A DNA stretch of 6,219 nucleotides. Source: Candidatus Komeilibacteria bacterium RIFCSPLOWO2_02_FULL_48_11 (lineage in GTDB: Bacteria; Patescibacteriota; Patescibacteriia; UBA2169). Of this stretch, positions 1 to 5,802 are shown piece by piece. Under the pieces are notes generated by a model that was not told the DNA's origin, made no database searches, and saw only the letters and a list, made by a program, of their open reading frames with translations. The stretch spans positions 1-6,219 of the forward strand of contig MHKO01000022.1 of the NCBI GenBank assembly GCA_001818435.1, in the 5' to 3' direction. The position numbers were made by a program, and so were the translations under genes. The stretch's first letter is position 1; every line of letters starts with the position of its first letter.

Positions 1-1
1 G

Positions 2-1876
2 AATGGCCAAGAAGCGGCGCGCTGGCCGTACGCAGAAATTACCAGGACAGGGAAAGAACCCCTGCGCCTGGGCGCTTACGGAAGTTTTGGCAAGGCCGGG
101 AGCTTTTTCAACGGCACCATGGCCATGCCTGTGGTCTATGACCGCGCGCTCACGCCCGATGAAATTCAGGAGCGCTACCAGGCCCAGGACATCCAGCCCC
201 CCAAGGGCAAACATGTTCTGGCGGCCTGGCCGTTGGATGAGGAGGATGGGGATGTCATCCATGACGTCTCGGGCAACGGACACGATGGCCGGATCATCAA
301 CCACGCCACCTGGCAGGTTGGCGGGCCGCGCTTTAATCCGGACGTGCCGCGCTTTGGGTATGACCCCAAGTCAGACCCCACGCGCGGGCACGGCCTGCGT
401 TTCGCCCAGGATGACCTTGTGGACTGCGGCTGGACGTCGACAATCCACTGGACCATTCCGGCCAGCCTCAAGACAGGCGTGTATGTCCTGCGCCTGCAGA
501 GCGGCGGATTTTATCATCATGTGCCATTCATCGTCCGCCGCGGCCATGGGCAGGAGCCGGCCACTATCGCCGTGATCGCGTCCACCAACACCTGGTGGGC
601 GTACAACATAGTAAAATTCCCTTTTTCCGAGCCGGGGTTGAGCCACAACGGGAATAATTTTCTCCCAATTCGTGGCACGCCTTGGCATTCGTTCTACCAG
701 AACCATTCCTCTGGCCAGGGCAACTACTATGTTGGCCTCCGCACCCCGAACCCCTCGTCTGACCCTTATTTTAACAAGGGTGAGCCAGACGGTGTGGCTC
801 ACCTCTTGGCCGCCGAGAGACCGCTCTATAACTGGCTGGACCAGCAAGGATATGAATACGAAATCCTTGCCCAGACAGATATAGACAAGGAGCCAAATAT
901 TCTTGAGGGTAGAAGCGTGGTCATCATCATCGGACACAGTGAGTACTGGTCCGCTGATGAATACCGCGCCATCGAGGCCTACATGAACAATGGCGGCCGC
1001 CTGGTGGTGCTTTCCGGAAATGTCATGTTCTGGATAGTGTCGTTCGACGAACACTATCAAGTCATGGAAGGCCGGAAAGTTGATGCGCCGGGCGCCCGGG
1101 TTGCGTCTGACCGTCACGGGGAGCGGTTCCATCTGGACGGCCAGGCTGGTGGGCTGATGAGGGAGGTAGGCTACCCGGGTTGGGAGCTGACCGGCCTGGA
1201 ATGCGTGGGCTGGTTTGAACACCTAGCCGAGCCCAACGGCCAGTTCGGCAGTTTCGTTGTTGAAGCTGCTGACCATCCCCTGTTTAGCGGGACCAGCTTG
1301 AACAAGGGTGACGAATTCGGGCTCGGAGCTGTAGGGCATGAGTACGATGCCCTGCCTTCGACTGTGGAAGCCGTCAGCAAGACGCTTCCCCTGCTTGGAC
1401 CGATTCCTAAAAACCCGGAGGGGGTCACGGTTCTGGCGCGCACCAAGTTGCGCACCCTGGGTAAGAGTATGACCACTATTGACTGGTGGGGGCGTCGCGT
1501 TTCAACCCCGCCGGACTTCAGTAGCGAGGTCATCCTCTGGGAGAGGCCCGAGGGTGGAACCGTGTTCAATCTCGGTTCCATCCGAAGCGCGGTCGCGTTC
1601 AGTGACCCGAAGTTCGGGGTCCTGTTCGCGAACGTGCTAGAGAGGTTCGGCGTGCGGCCGACGAGTGTGTCAACACACCTCGTTGCCGCGTCCGCCGCAG
1701 ACCTCGATGGCGACGGGATAGTCGGTTTTTCCGACTTCGTCGCCTTTGCCGCCGCGTTCGAAAAGAGGGCGGCGGCGGCGGATGTGAATGGAGATGGAAC
1801 TGTGACTTTCGCGGACTTCCTCTACCTTGCCCAGTACTTCGGGCAGCGGGTAGAGGCTGTCAAGCCCGCGGGGTAA
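2..1876 (+). CDS. N,N-dimethylformamidase beta-subunit-like secreted protein with LamG remnant and C-terminal dockerin-like domain (5' end outside window)
   Basis: The frame is open from the window edge (base 2) to the TAA at 1874-1876, 624 visible residues; the first in-frame ATG (119) lies inside a domain, so the gene is 5'-partial. Numbering from the first visible codon: residues 1-63 look like the end of a LamG/concanavalin-like fold (RLGAYGSFGKAGSFFNGTM, then YDRALTPDEI). Residues 70-112 look like another LamG start (DVSGNGHDGRI). Residues about 150-550 match the C-terminal region of DMFase large subunits (TGVYVLRL, HHVPFIVR, NTWWAYN, GHSEYWS, NNGGRLVVLSGN). Known DMFase is an Fe enzyme with Tyr/Glu ligands; Tyr275 and Tyr315 are candidates by spacing only. 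Residues 567-578 and 594-605 are two dockerin-type calcium loops (DLDGDGIVGFSD; DVNGDGTVTFAD), a secreted/anchored-protein signature. Substrate unknown; amide hydrolysis is inferred from family only. GC content is well above that of the genes downstream. Confidence 0.85.
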   Translation, partial: NGQEAARWPYAEITRTGKEPLRLGAYGSFGKAGSFFNGTMAMPVVYDRALTPDEIQERYQAQDIQPPKGKHVLAAWPLDEEDGDVIHDVSGNGHDGRIINHATWQVGGPRFNPDVPRFGYDPKSDPTRGHGLRFAQDDLVDCGWTSTIHWTIPASLKTGVYVLRLQSGGFYHHVPFIVRRGHGQEPATIAVIASTNTWWAYNIVKFPFSEPGLSHNGNNFLPIRGTPWHSFYQNHSSGQGNYYVGLRTPNPSSDPYFNKGEPDGVAHLLAAERPLYNWLDQQGYEYEILAQTDIDKEPNILEGRSVVIIIGHSEYWSADEYRAIEAYMNNGGRLVVLSGNVMFWIVSFDEHYQVMEGRKVDAPGARVASDRHGERFHLDGQAGGLMREVGYPGWELTGLECVGWFEHLAEPNGQFGSFVVEAADHPLFSGTSLNKGDEFGLGAVGHEYDALPSTVEAVSKTLPLLGPIPKNPEGVTVLARTKLRTLGKSMTTIDWWGRRVSTPPDFSSEVILWERPEGGTVFNLGSIRSAVAFSDPKFGVLFANVLERFGVRPTSVSTHLVAASAADLDGDGIVGFSDFVAFAAAFEKRAAAADVNGDGTVTFADFLYLAQYFGQRVEAVKPAG

Positions 1877-1899
1877 CCCCTCCTGCAAATTGCGCTTTT

Positions 1900-1935
1900 A
1901 AAGAGCCCTGTCTATCTTATAGATAGGGCTCTTTT
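1900..1935 (+). terminator. Intrinsic terminator between convergent genes
   Basis: Arms 1900-1915 and 1919-1934 form a 16-bp stem with one G-U pair (1910/1924) and a 3-nt loop (CTT, 1916-1918). On the plus strand it is followed by T-rich sequence (1932-1938, TTTTATT). It lies 23 nt after the stop of the plus-strand DMFase-like gene. On the minus strand the same stem has one A-C mismatch and is followed by TTTAAAA, so it may also stop the minus-strand operon ending at 1949. Confidence 0.8.
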
Positions 1936-1948
1936 ATTGCGAGAAGTG

Positions 1949-2908
1949 TCAGCGCGGACTAGGCGCCAGATTGTTCTGTTTGTTTTTATACAGCTCCGGA
2001 TCAATGGTTCTCTCAAAACAAGTTCGGCCAATTTCGTGGCTCCAGTTCTCTTGGAATGAATCCAAGGGCGAGATTGGTTTTATCCTCTCCGAGGCAATGC
2101 CTGAAATCTGGCTTGAGGTTTTAAAATCAGCGCACAGCTCAAACGAGAGAGAGCCGGCAATATTATACTCATAGGCTGATTTTGTCTGCGGGTCGCGCGG
2201 CGCTATAAATCCGGAAATGCTGTCTTCCAGCTCACCCAGCTCTTTGGGCAACGACTGTTTTTGCATCCAATAATTGATAATCTGGTTCTGCAGTGTCTGC
2301 AAATCTCCTACCCGCTCATCGTCAAACCGCCGGTCCCGCTGGGTGGCCGGGGTGCCGATAATAAAAAATCCAGCCACAATACTAGCCAAGACTACGATAG
2401 AAACAACCCAGGCCAGAATCTTGGGAGTTTTGGATTCCAAATTTTTCCGGCGCAAATCCCAGTTGTAATAACCAAAAACAGCTGCCGCCACAATCAAGAC
2501 AACCAGAATCTTCAAAAAAAACTGAATAGTTAACTCCCCGCTCAAGAAGCGATAAATAAAGGTGATCAGGTCTATGACTATCGTGACCGCGGAAATAAAA
2601 AGCGTGAAATAGATAAGCCACTTGCGCAGCTTCAATTCCCGCTTTCTCGGCTCTTTAACAAGATCGCGAGAGAGGAGCCAGGCAGAGACAAGATAAGCCG
2701 GCAAAGCTACCAACAGCACCGAGGTTGCCCAGCGCACGCCACTAGCCATGGATGTGTAGTAGAAGTTGAGTGGGTCAGGATAAAAAGCGCTGATGTAATT
2801 GACATAAAGCGTAATAAACCCAACCACGCTGATGTAGAACGTGAGGATGTTAAAAAGATGCAGCCAAACATCTTTGGGCGTGCTTTTTATGGCTGTTTCG
2901 TGTTCCAT
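1949..2908 (-). CDS. DUF5671-like five-helix membrane protein with pilin-like C-terminal outer domain
   Basis: This 319-residue protein starts at ATG 2908. Hydrophobic helices lie at about 16-40, 60-80, 97-119, 128-148 and 163-185, separated by charged loops (RDLVKEPRKRELKLRK, RRKNLESK) that suggest cytoplasmic turns. The first four helices resemble the DUF5671 family common in CPR bacteria, whose function is unknown. Residues 188-275 form a soluble tail (QRDRRFDDERVGDLQTLQNQ, then LPKELGEL, PRDPQTKSAYEYN, SFELCADF). The pattern 'DL..LQ..I..Y, LP..L..L, P.DPQT...YEY, FELCA' resembles the C-terminal part of type IV pilin/GspG-like proteins, so the tail is probably extracytoplasmic. The gene begins 16 nt after the upstream CARDB gene, so it is probably co-transcribed with it; I see no Shine-Dalgarno. 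A membrane role in envelope or surface assembly is inference. Confidence 0.8.
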   Translation of the reverse strand: MEHETAIKSTPKDVWLHLFNILTFYISVVGFITLYVNYISAFYPDPLNFYYTSMASGVRWATSVLLVALPAYLVSAWLLSRDLVKEPRKRELKLRKWLIYFTLFISAVTIVIDLITFIYRFLSGELTIQFFLKILVVLIVAAAVFGYYNWDLRRKNLESKTPKILAWVVSIVVLASIVAGFFIIGTPATQRDRRFDDERVGDLQTLQNQIINYWMQKQSLPKELGELEDSISGFIAPRDPQTKSAYEYNIAGSLSFELCADFKTSSQISGIASERIKPISPLDSFQENWSHEIGRTCFERTIDPELYKNKQNNLAPSPR

Positions 2909-2924
2909 AACGCGTTTAAACTAA

Positions 2925-3854
2925 TTAATTAACGGTAAAAGTCCCTTCAGTGCAGTTATTAGTCTCGTTTGTTTCAATCACTTTATTGCCGCCATCGGTA
3001 CAGACTTGCCAGCGATGCGTGCCTTTTTTTGGCGTCATCCAGTTCATGCTCGTTAGAGCCCAATGATCCGGATCCAGCGGGCCATTATAAGTAGTTTTTA
3101 CAATATCCCACAAACCGTCATTGTTCGTGTCCAGGCACAAATAGATGTCAGAATCGCCGATATTGGCCTTGGCATAATCTCTTTCCGAAACCTTCAACCC
3201 AGTGGGTTCAGCGCCCACATTAAGCACCGTGGCCCAGAACTTGACGCTTTTGGATGTTACGGCCGGTTTGGGGGTGTAATAAACCGAGCCGGATTTAAGA
3301 ATTAAATCAGCATTGGCTGTAAACGGTTCCGGCTCAACGCTTATCATGCAATTTGCTCTGGGCAAAGTTGCGGGATTGGGAACGGCAGGAGTTGAGGACG
3401 AACTTGATGAAGACGAAGGCGCGGTTGGAGTAGTTTGAGTTGAGGAGCCGGAAGTGCTCTCTGGAGTTGGGGTTGGCTCGGTTTGGATTGGCGTGGTGGT
3501 ATAAGTTGGGTCTTCCCAATTAGTCGTGGGCGAAGTTTCTTGAGTGGAATTTTCCCAGTTGAAATTTTCCCAAGGATTGGTTGTCGATTGATTAGACTCC
3601 TGATTGGGCGAAACGGTGTAAGTTGGATTTTCCCAATTGACTGGAGTTTCTACCCAAGGCGCGGCCGAAAGAGCCGTGTTCTTGCTCTTGGGCTCGGCTT
3701 GCCAGAAATTATTAACCTCATCCAGCTCGGTAATCGCGTCGCTGTAATCAATTTTAAACCGCAGTGTTTTGGCGCCTTTTGGCAAGGTCGGCAAAGGATA
3801 GGTATTTTTGGTAAAGTTAATCGTGTATTTGGCATTAACCGGCAAAGACGGCAC
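2925..3854 (-). CDS. CARDB-domain surface protein with Ser/Thr/Pro linker (main frame; 5' end apparently frameshifted)
   Basis: From GTG 3854 to TAA 2925 there are 309 residues, but coding-looking sequence continues upstream in the same frame to about 3908 (AYWWVNTAGEHVGPVLTRW) with no ATG, GTG or TTG before a TGA at 4031-4029. GTG 3854 cuts into a domain and is probably not the native start. Residues 1-50 look like the end of one CARDB-type beta-sandwich (FKIDYSDAITELDEVNN). Residues 73-119 carry NWE(N/D)PTYT repeats. Residues 123-165 are a mucin-like Thr/Pro/Ser linker with eight consecutive serines. Residues 180-309 are a fuller CARDB domain ending CTDGGNKVIETNETNN, with cysteines at 169, 240, 285 and 301. 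CARDB modules are known in bacterial adhesion and cell-surface proteins; the ligand is unknown. It lies between two membrane-protein genes in an operon. The true start is likely ATG 3988, out of frame through a GC-rich insertion. Confidence 0.75.
   Translation of the reverse strand: MPSLPVNAKYTINFTKNTYPLPTLPKGAKTLRFKIDYSDAITELDEVNNFWQAEPKSKNTALSAAPWVETPVNWENPTYTVSPNQESNQSTTNPWENFNWENSTQETSPTTNWEDPTYTTTPIQTEPTPTPESTSGSSTQTTPTAPSSSSSSSSTPAVPNPATLPRANCMISVEPEPFTANADLILKSGSVYYTPKPAVTSKSVKFWATVLNVGAEPTGLKVSERDYAKANIGDSDIYLCLDTNNDGLWDIVKTTYNGPLDPDHWALTSMNWMTPKKGTHRWQVCTDGGNKVIETNETNNCTEGTFTVN
3502..3638 (-). repeat. Imperfect repeats encoding NWE(N/D)PTYT
   Basis: Two 20-bp copies, 3502-3521 and 3619-3638, match at 18 of 20 positions and are 117 bp (39 codons) apart. 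They encode NWEDPTYT and NWENPTYT. A partial third unit (PWENFNWEN) lies between them. They form the start of the extended linker between the two CARDB modules. Confidence 0.7.
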
Positions 3855-3862
3855 CCAGCGGG

Positions 3863-3988
3863 TTAAGACTGGCCCGACATGTTCACCCGCTGTATTGACC
3901 CACCAATAAGCCAGCTCGGCCGCGCGCGCGCTGCCGCGCCGGCCAGCTCGGCCATCGCCAAGAATAAAGTCTTTGAAGTTTTTTTCAT
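3863..3988 (-). CDS. Displaced N-terminal leader of the CARDB protein (41-codon frame from the likely original start)
   Basis: ATG 3988 lies 9 nt after the stop of the upstream gene and opens a frame starting MKKTSKTLFLAMAELAGAAA: two lysines and then a hydrophobic, alanine-rich stretch, as in a secretion signal, although it contains a glutamate. After the GC-rich block it runs out of frame to TAA 3865-3863. A shift of two bases at the block joins it to the CARDB frame (AELAYWWVNTAGEHVGP). I read this as the severed 5' end of the CARDB gene, not as an independent gene. Alternatives are a sequencing or assembly error in the CG tract, or translational recoding. Confidence 0.5.
   Translation of the reverse strand: MKKTSKTLFLAMAELAGAAARARPSWLIGGSIQRVNMSGQS
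3910..3953. repeat. 12-bp direct repeats flanking a 20-bp GC-only-like block
   Basis: GCCAGCTCGGCC occurs at 3910-3921 and again at 3942-3953. The 20 bp between them (3922-3941) contain a single T and otherwise only G/C, including an alternating CG run from 3921. The repeat period is 32 bp, which is 2 modulo 3, so the extra copy changes the reading frame of the surrounding gene. Removing 32 bp makes ATG 3988 continuous with the CARDB frame (AMAELAYWWVN). Removing one CG unit would do the same. Confidence 0.8.
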
Positions 3989-3997
3989 ATTGAGTTT

Positions 3998-4411
3998 TTA
4001 TAATGTTAAACGTTTGGTTTCGCGGTTCTCAACTATAAAACTCGTAAATCGCGTCAGGCGCAAGAGCATAAAAAGAATTTTAAGAACCACGAGCGAAACG
4101 ATTCCTAAAACCAAAAAGACTGTCATTAAGAAAGAAAAAAGTATGGCAGCCAGTATTATGGGAACGAATCTGCTAAAAGGCGCTAGCGGCTTTTCAAAAC
4201 CTTCAATCATCTCTTGAACTTTTTTGCTGGCCGCGGTAATGGCCATTTTTTCTTGGGCCGCGGGAAGTTTCTGTTTTTTGACCAGGCTTTTTGTTTGGCC
4301 CAGGCTCAAATCAATGATTTTTGATTTGATTTCCGGCGCGATTATAAAAGCGCGCTTGGCCATATCTTGGCTGTAGCCGAGCCAAAAACCCATGGCCACC
4401 AAAAGCGCCAA
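3998..4411 (-). CDS. Hypothetical membrane protein with N- and C-terminal hydrophobic segments
   Basis: There are 137 residues from TTG 4411. I do not recognise the family. The hydrophobic N-terminus (MALLVAMGFWLGYS) continues upstream in frame (YKNNVFFAL), but TTG 4411 is the first possible start after an in-frame TAA at 4441-4439; TTG 4405, GTG 4402 and ATG 4393 are alternatives. Residues 20-80 are a soluble, Lys/Gln/Glu-rich, probably helical region (SLVKKQKLPAAQEKMAITAA). Residues 83-117 are strongly hydrophobic (one long or two closely spaced helices), and the tail is basic (RFTSFIVENRETKR). The topology is a loop held between two membrane anchors. It is the first gene of the minus-strand envelope operon: the predicted promoter places transcription start near 4431, giving a leader of about 20 nt, and the CARDB start follows 9 nt after its stop. 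The function is unknown. Confidence 0.65.
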   Translation of the reverse strand: MALLVAMGFWLGYSQDMAKRAFIIAPEIKSKIIDLSLGQTKSLVKKQKLPAAQEKMAITAASKKVQEMIEGFEKPLAPFSRFVPIILAAILFSFLMTVFLVLGIVSLVVLKILFMLLRLTRFTSFIVENRETKRLTL

Positions 4412-4437
4412 AAGGGCGAAAAATACGTTGTTCTTGT

Positions 4438-4475
4438 ATTATACCACAGATACGTTTTTGTGAGTATATCTGTGG
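4438..4475 (-). promoter_or_regulatory. Extended -10 promoter with 9-bp inverted-repeat operator candidate
   Basis: On the minus strand TGGTATAAT is an exact extended -10 (TATAAT at 4443-4438). No good -35 is visible, which fits an extended -10 promoter. Immediately upstream is a perfect 9-bp inverted repeat, CCACAGATA (4444-4452) and TATCTGTGG (4467-4475), centred where a -35 would sit. A dimeric repressor bound there would block the operon. The start site is predicted near 4431. Confidence 0.6.
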
Positions 4476-4484
4476 ATCAGATTT

Positions 4485-4640
4485 TTGATTGTGGTCATTG
4501 GCCTGATAATCGCGCTGATTCTGGGGTACATCAAGTTCATCCGCAATAGGCGCCGGTTTTTGCCGGCCCCCTCCAGAAGCGGGCAGGCGCCTCTGGAGGG
4601 GGCCGCGCTACGGCGCGGACGCCGCCGACAAATTTTTTAA
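4485..4640 (+). CDS. Possible small single-helix membrane protein (51 aa)
   Basis: From TTG 4485 (GTG 4491 is an alternative) the plus strand encodes a clean hydrophobic helix, IVVIGLIIALILGYIKF, followed by a basic stop-transfer patch IRNRRRF. The tail (PAPSRSGQAPLEG, then Arg-rich) is read straight through the hairpin block and ends at TAA 4640, overlapping the toxin gene on the other strand by 33 nt. There is no ATG, no clear Shine-Dalgarno and no convincing promoter. The frame closes upstream at TGA 4461-4463. It could be a true short membrane peptide, a broken remnant whose 3' end was replaced by the GC-rich block, or chance. Confidence 0.25.
   Translation: MIVVIGLIIALILGYIKFIRNRRRFLPAPSRSGQAPLEGAALRRGRRRQIF
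4552..4618. repeat. Cluster of three overlapping GC-rich hairpins
   Basis: Three inverted repeats abut: GCCGG/CCGGC (4552-4556 with 4563-4567), a perfect 13-bp pair GGCCCCCTCCAGA/TCTGGAGGGGGCC (4565-4577 with 4592-4604, 14-nt loop), and CCGCGC/GCGCGG (4603-4608 with 4613-4618). The last closes a TACG loop that on the plus strand is a UNCG-type tetraloop. The block sits at the 3' end of the toxin gene and may act as a transcript end or as an RNA-stabilising structure. No T tract follows on the minus strand, so a standard intrinsic terminator is not shown. The block is very GC-rich against AT-rich flanks. Confidence 0.7.
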
Positions 4641-5027
4641 ATATTCCTTAATCCTTTCACGGTTTTCATTCTCTTTGTTACCTTTAAAATATATTTCGAT
4701 AAAATCTACCCTCAAACTATTACAATGAAAAGCGTAAACAATTCTAATTCCGCTTTTTGAGCCACGCCCTTTTAACGCTTTGCATGCAAATTTTTTAATT
4801 TTACAAATCAACAGCTCCTCTGTGCAAAATCCTGCAATAGGAAAAATACTTTGGTTATCAATTTTTCTTAAAACACCGGCATTGTCGGCTCTACCTACAT
4901 GATACAGCTCAATCGCAGCGGTTTTAGCTAGTTCCAAATCATCTTTAAGAGATCGAAATTTTTTTATAAGTCCTTTAAAGTCTTTTTGAAATTCAGGTGT
5001 TTCTTCATAACTAATCTTGCTCGTCAT
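4608..5027 (-). CDS. RelE/ParE-superfamily toxin of a toxin-antitoxin pair
   Basis: There are 139 residues from ATG 5027. The N-terminal helical part (EFQKDFKGLIKKFRSLKDDL, 12-31) and the core (FACKALKGRGSKSGIRIVYA, 80-99, then FIEIYFKGNKENENRERI) fit the RelE/ParE toxin fold: two helices followed by a beta-sheet with 'K..GrgsKSGiRivYa' and 'ieIYfKgnKEN'. In this family basic residues and a tyrosine line the RNA-cleaving or target-binding face; Lys78-79, Arg88, Arg95, Tyr98 and Lys115 are candidates. Ribosome-dependent mRNA cleavage (RelE/HigB) and gyrase poisoning (ParE) cannot be told apart here. It overlaps the end of the antitoxin gene by 17 nt, implying translational coupling, with a weak GA-rich ribosome site (GTGAGAAA). 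The last residues (SAASAP) and the TAG come from the GC-rich hairpin block, so the native C-terminus may have been changed. Confidence 0.75.
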   Translation of the reverse strand: MTSKISYEETPEFQKDFKGLIKKFRSLKDDLELAKTAAIELYHVGRADNAGVLRKIDNQSIFPIAGFCTEELLICKIKKFACKALKGRGSKSGIRIVYAFHCNSLRVDFIEIYFKGNKENENRERIKEYLKNLSAASAP

Positions 5028-5802
5028 AGTTTCTCACGGAAGTTTTAGGAGCGCGGTAAAATACAGCTTCGTAATCAAGCGGTTTATTGTCCTCGGCAAC
5101 CAACCAAGGAACATCCTCGTGAGAGTAAACGCTTAATTCAGCGGCGTTTTTGTCGCTCAATCTTGCTAATACTTCGTCAATATGGCGTAGCTCCCTGGCG
5201 TCTTTTAATTTCGTCAAATCTGGATCCCGGACAGGCAGATATTTTTTTTGCGCATGGTTAAAATATTTACTTTCAACTTTTGCTATTTCTCCCTTTTTAA
5301 TCATATCATCAACAATGGCTTTAAACTCAACCGGCGTAGGGCCAAAATGGTTTTTAATATAAGTGGCGCCAATCAGCTGCTCTTCAAATTTTTCGTAATA
5401 ATCAAAATCAATAAAATAGAGTAGTTTGTATAAAACTGTTTCACCCACATTAGGCTTGCTGCCCACTTTTGACAAAACATATAGCAATACTTCTTTGAAT
5501 TTATTAAGATTTTTCTGCGGAACGCTAATTCTGATTTCCTGTTCGGTTTCTTTGGCCGACTTTTTGCTCTTCTCAATTTTTACTATGGCCGAAGAATCTT
5601 TGCCTTGCAAAAAATTAGTAAAAGCAATGCTAAAAATATCCGCCAGCTTCCGTGCTTCGGTAATCGTCAAATCTCGCTCACCCTGTTCGATCTGCATATA
5701 GGTGGGACGGGATATGCCAATTTCTGACGCCAAAAACTCTTGGGTCAGGTTATGCTTTTTGCGTTGTTCTTGAATGAATTTAGCCAGCATATAGTTATCC
5801 AC
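5011..5802 (-). CDS. HTH-Panacea (DUF4065) antitoxin
   Basis: There are 263 residues from GTG 5802. Residues 6-66 are an XRE/Cro-type helix-turn-helix (KHNLTQEFLASEIGISRPTY, then IEQGERDLTITEARKLADIF). Residues 70-97 are a charged linker. Residues 98-253 match the Panacea domain (DUF4065, SocA-like): ETVLYKLLYFIDFDYYEKF, YIKNHFGPTPVEF, and the C-terminal SHEDVPWLVAEDNKPLDYE. Panacea is known as a domain that neutralises many unrelated toxins in PanAT systems. The gene order (antitoxin, then toxin, with 17-nt overlap) fits. The HTH probably represses its own promoter through the inverted repeat at 5822-5858. GTG 5802 has AAGGG 7 nt upstream, but the promoter predicts transcription starting near 5796, inside that start region; ATG 5790 (MLAKFIQEQRKK) would then be a nearly leaderless start. 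Confidence 0.85.
   Translation of the reverse strand: MDNYMLAKFIQEQRKKHNLTQEFLASEIGISRPTYMQIEQGERDLTITEARKLADIFSIAFTNFLQGKDSSAIVKIEKSKKSAKETEQEIRISVPQKNLNKFKEVLLYVLSKVGSKPNVGETVLYKLLYFIDFDYYEKFEEQLIGATYIKNHFGPTPVEFKAIVDDMIKKGEIAKVESKYFNHAQKKYLPVRDPDLTKLKDARELRHIDEVLARLSDKNAAELSVYSHEDVPWLVAEDNKPLDYEAVFYRAPKTSVRNYDEQD

Noticed and set aside
3..575. Plus-strand open frame in a different register from the DMFase-like gene
   Set aside because: It overlaps LamG and DMFase coding sequence in another frame; the product is rich in Arg, Pro and Ser with no domain pattern.
371..1222. Long minus-strand open frame (283 codons) opposite the DMFase-like gene
   Set aside because: It is antisense to a clearly conserved protein in GC-rich DNA, where long mirror frames are common, and its sequence has no recognisable domain.
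2909..2932. Run of overlapping palindromes resembling cloning sites (ACGCGT, GTTTAAAC, TTAATTAA)
   Set aside because: It covers the stop codon and 16-nt spacer between two co-directional genes that otherwise look native; no vector sequence adjoins it, so chance is likelier than engineering.
3483..3866. Plus-strand open frame of 127 codons
   Set aside because: It is the mirror of the repeat-bearing CARDB gene; its apparent repeats only reflect the minus-strand repeats.
4367..4549. Plus-strand open frame of 60 codons across the promoter of the envelope operon
   Set aside because: It overlaps the start of the minus-strand membrane gene, has no domain character, and is in a different frame from the hydrophobic peptide candidate.
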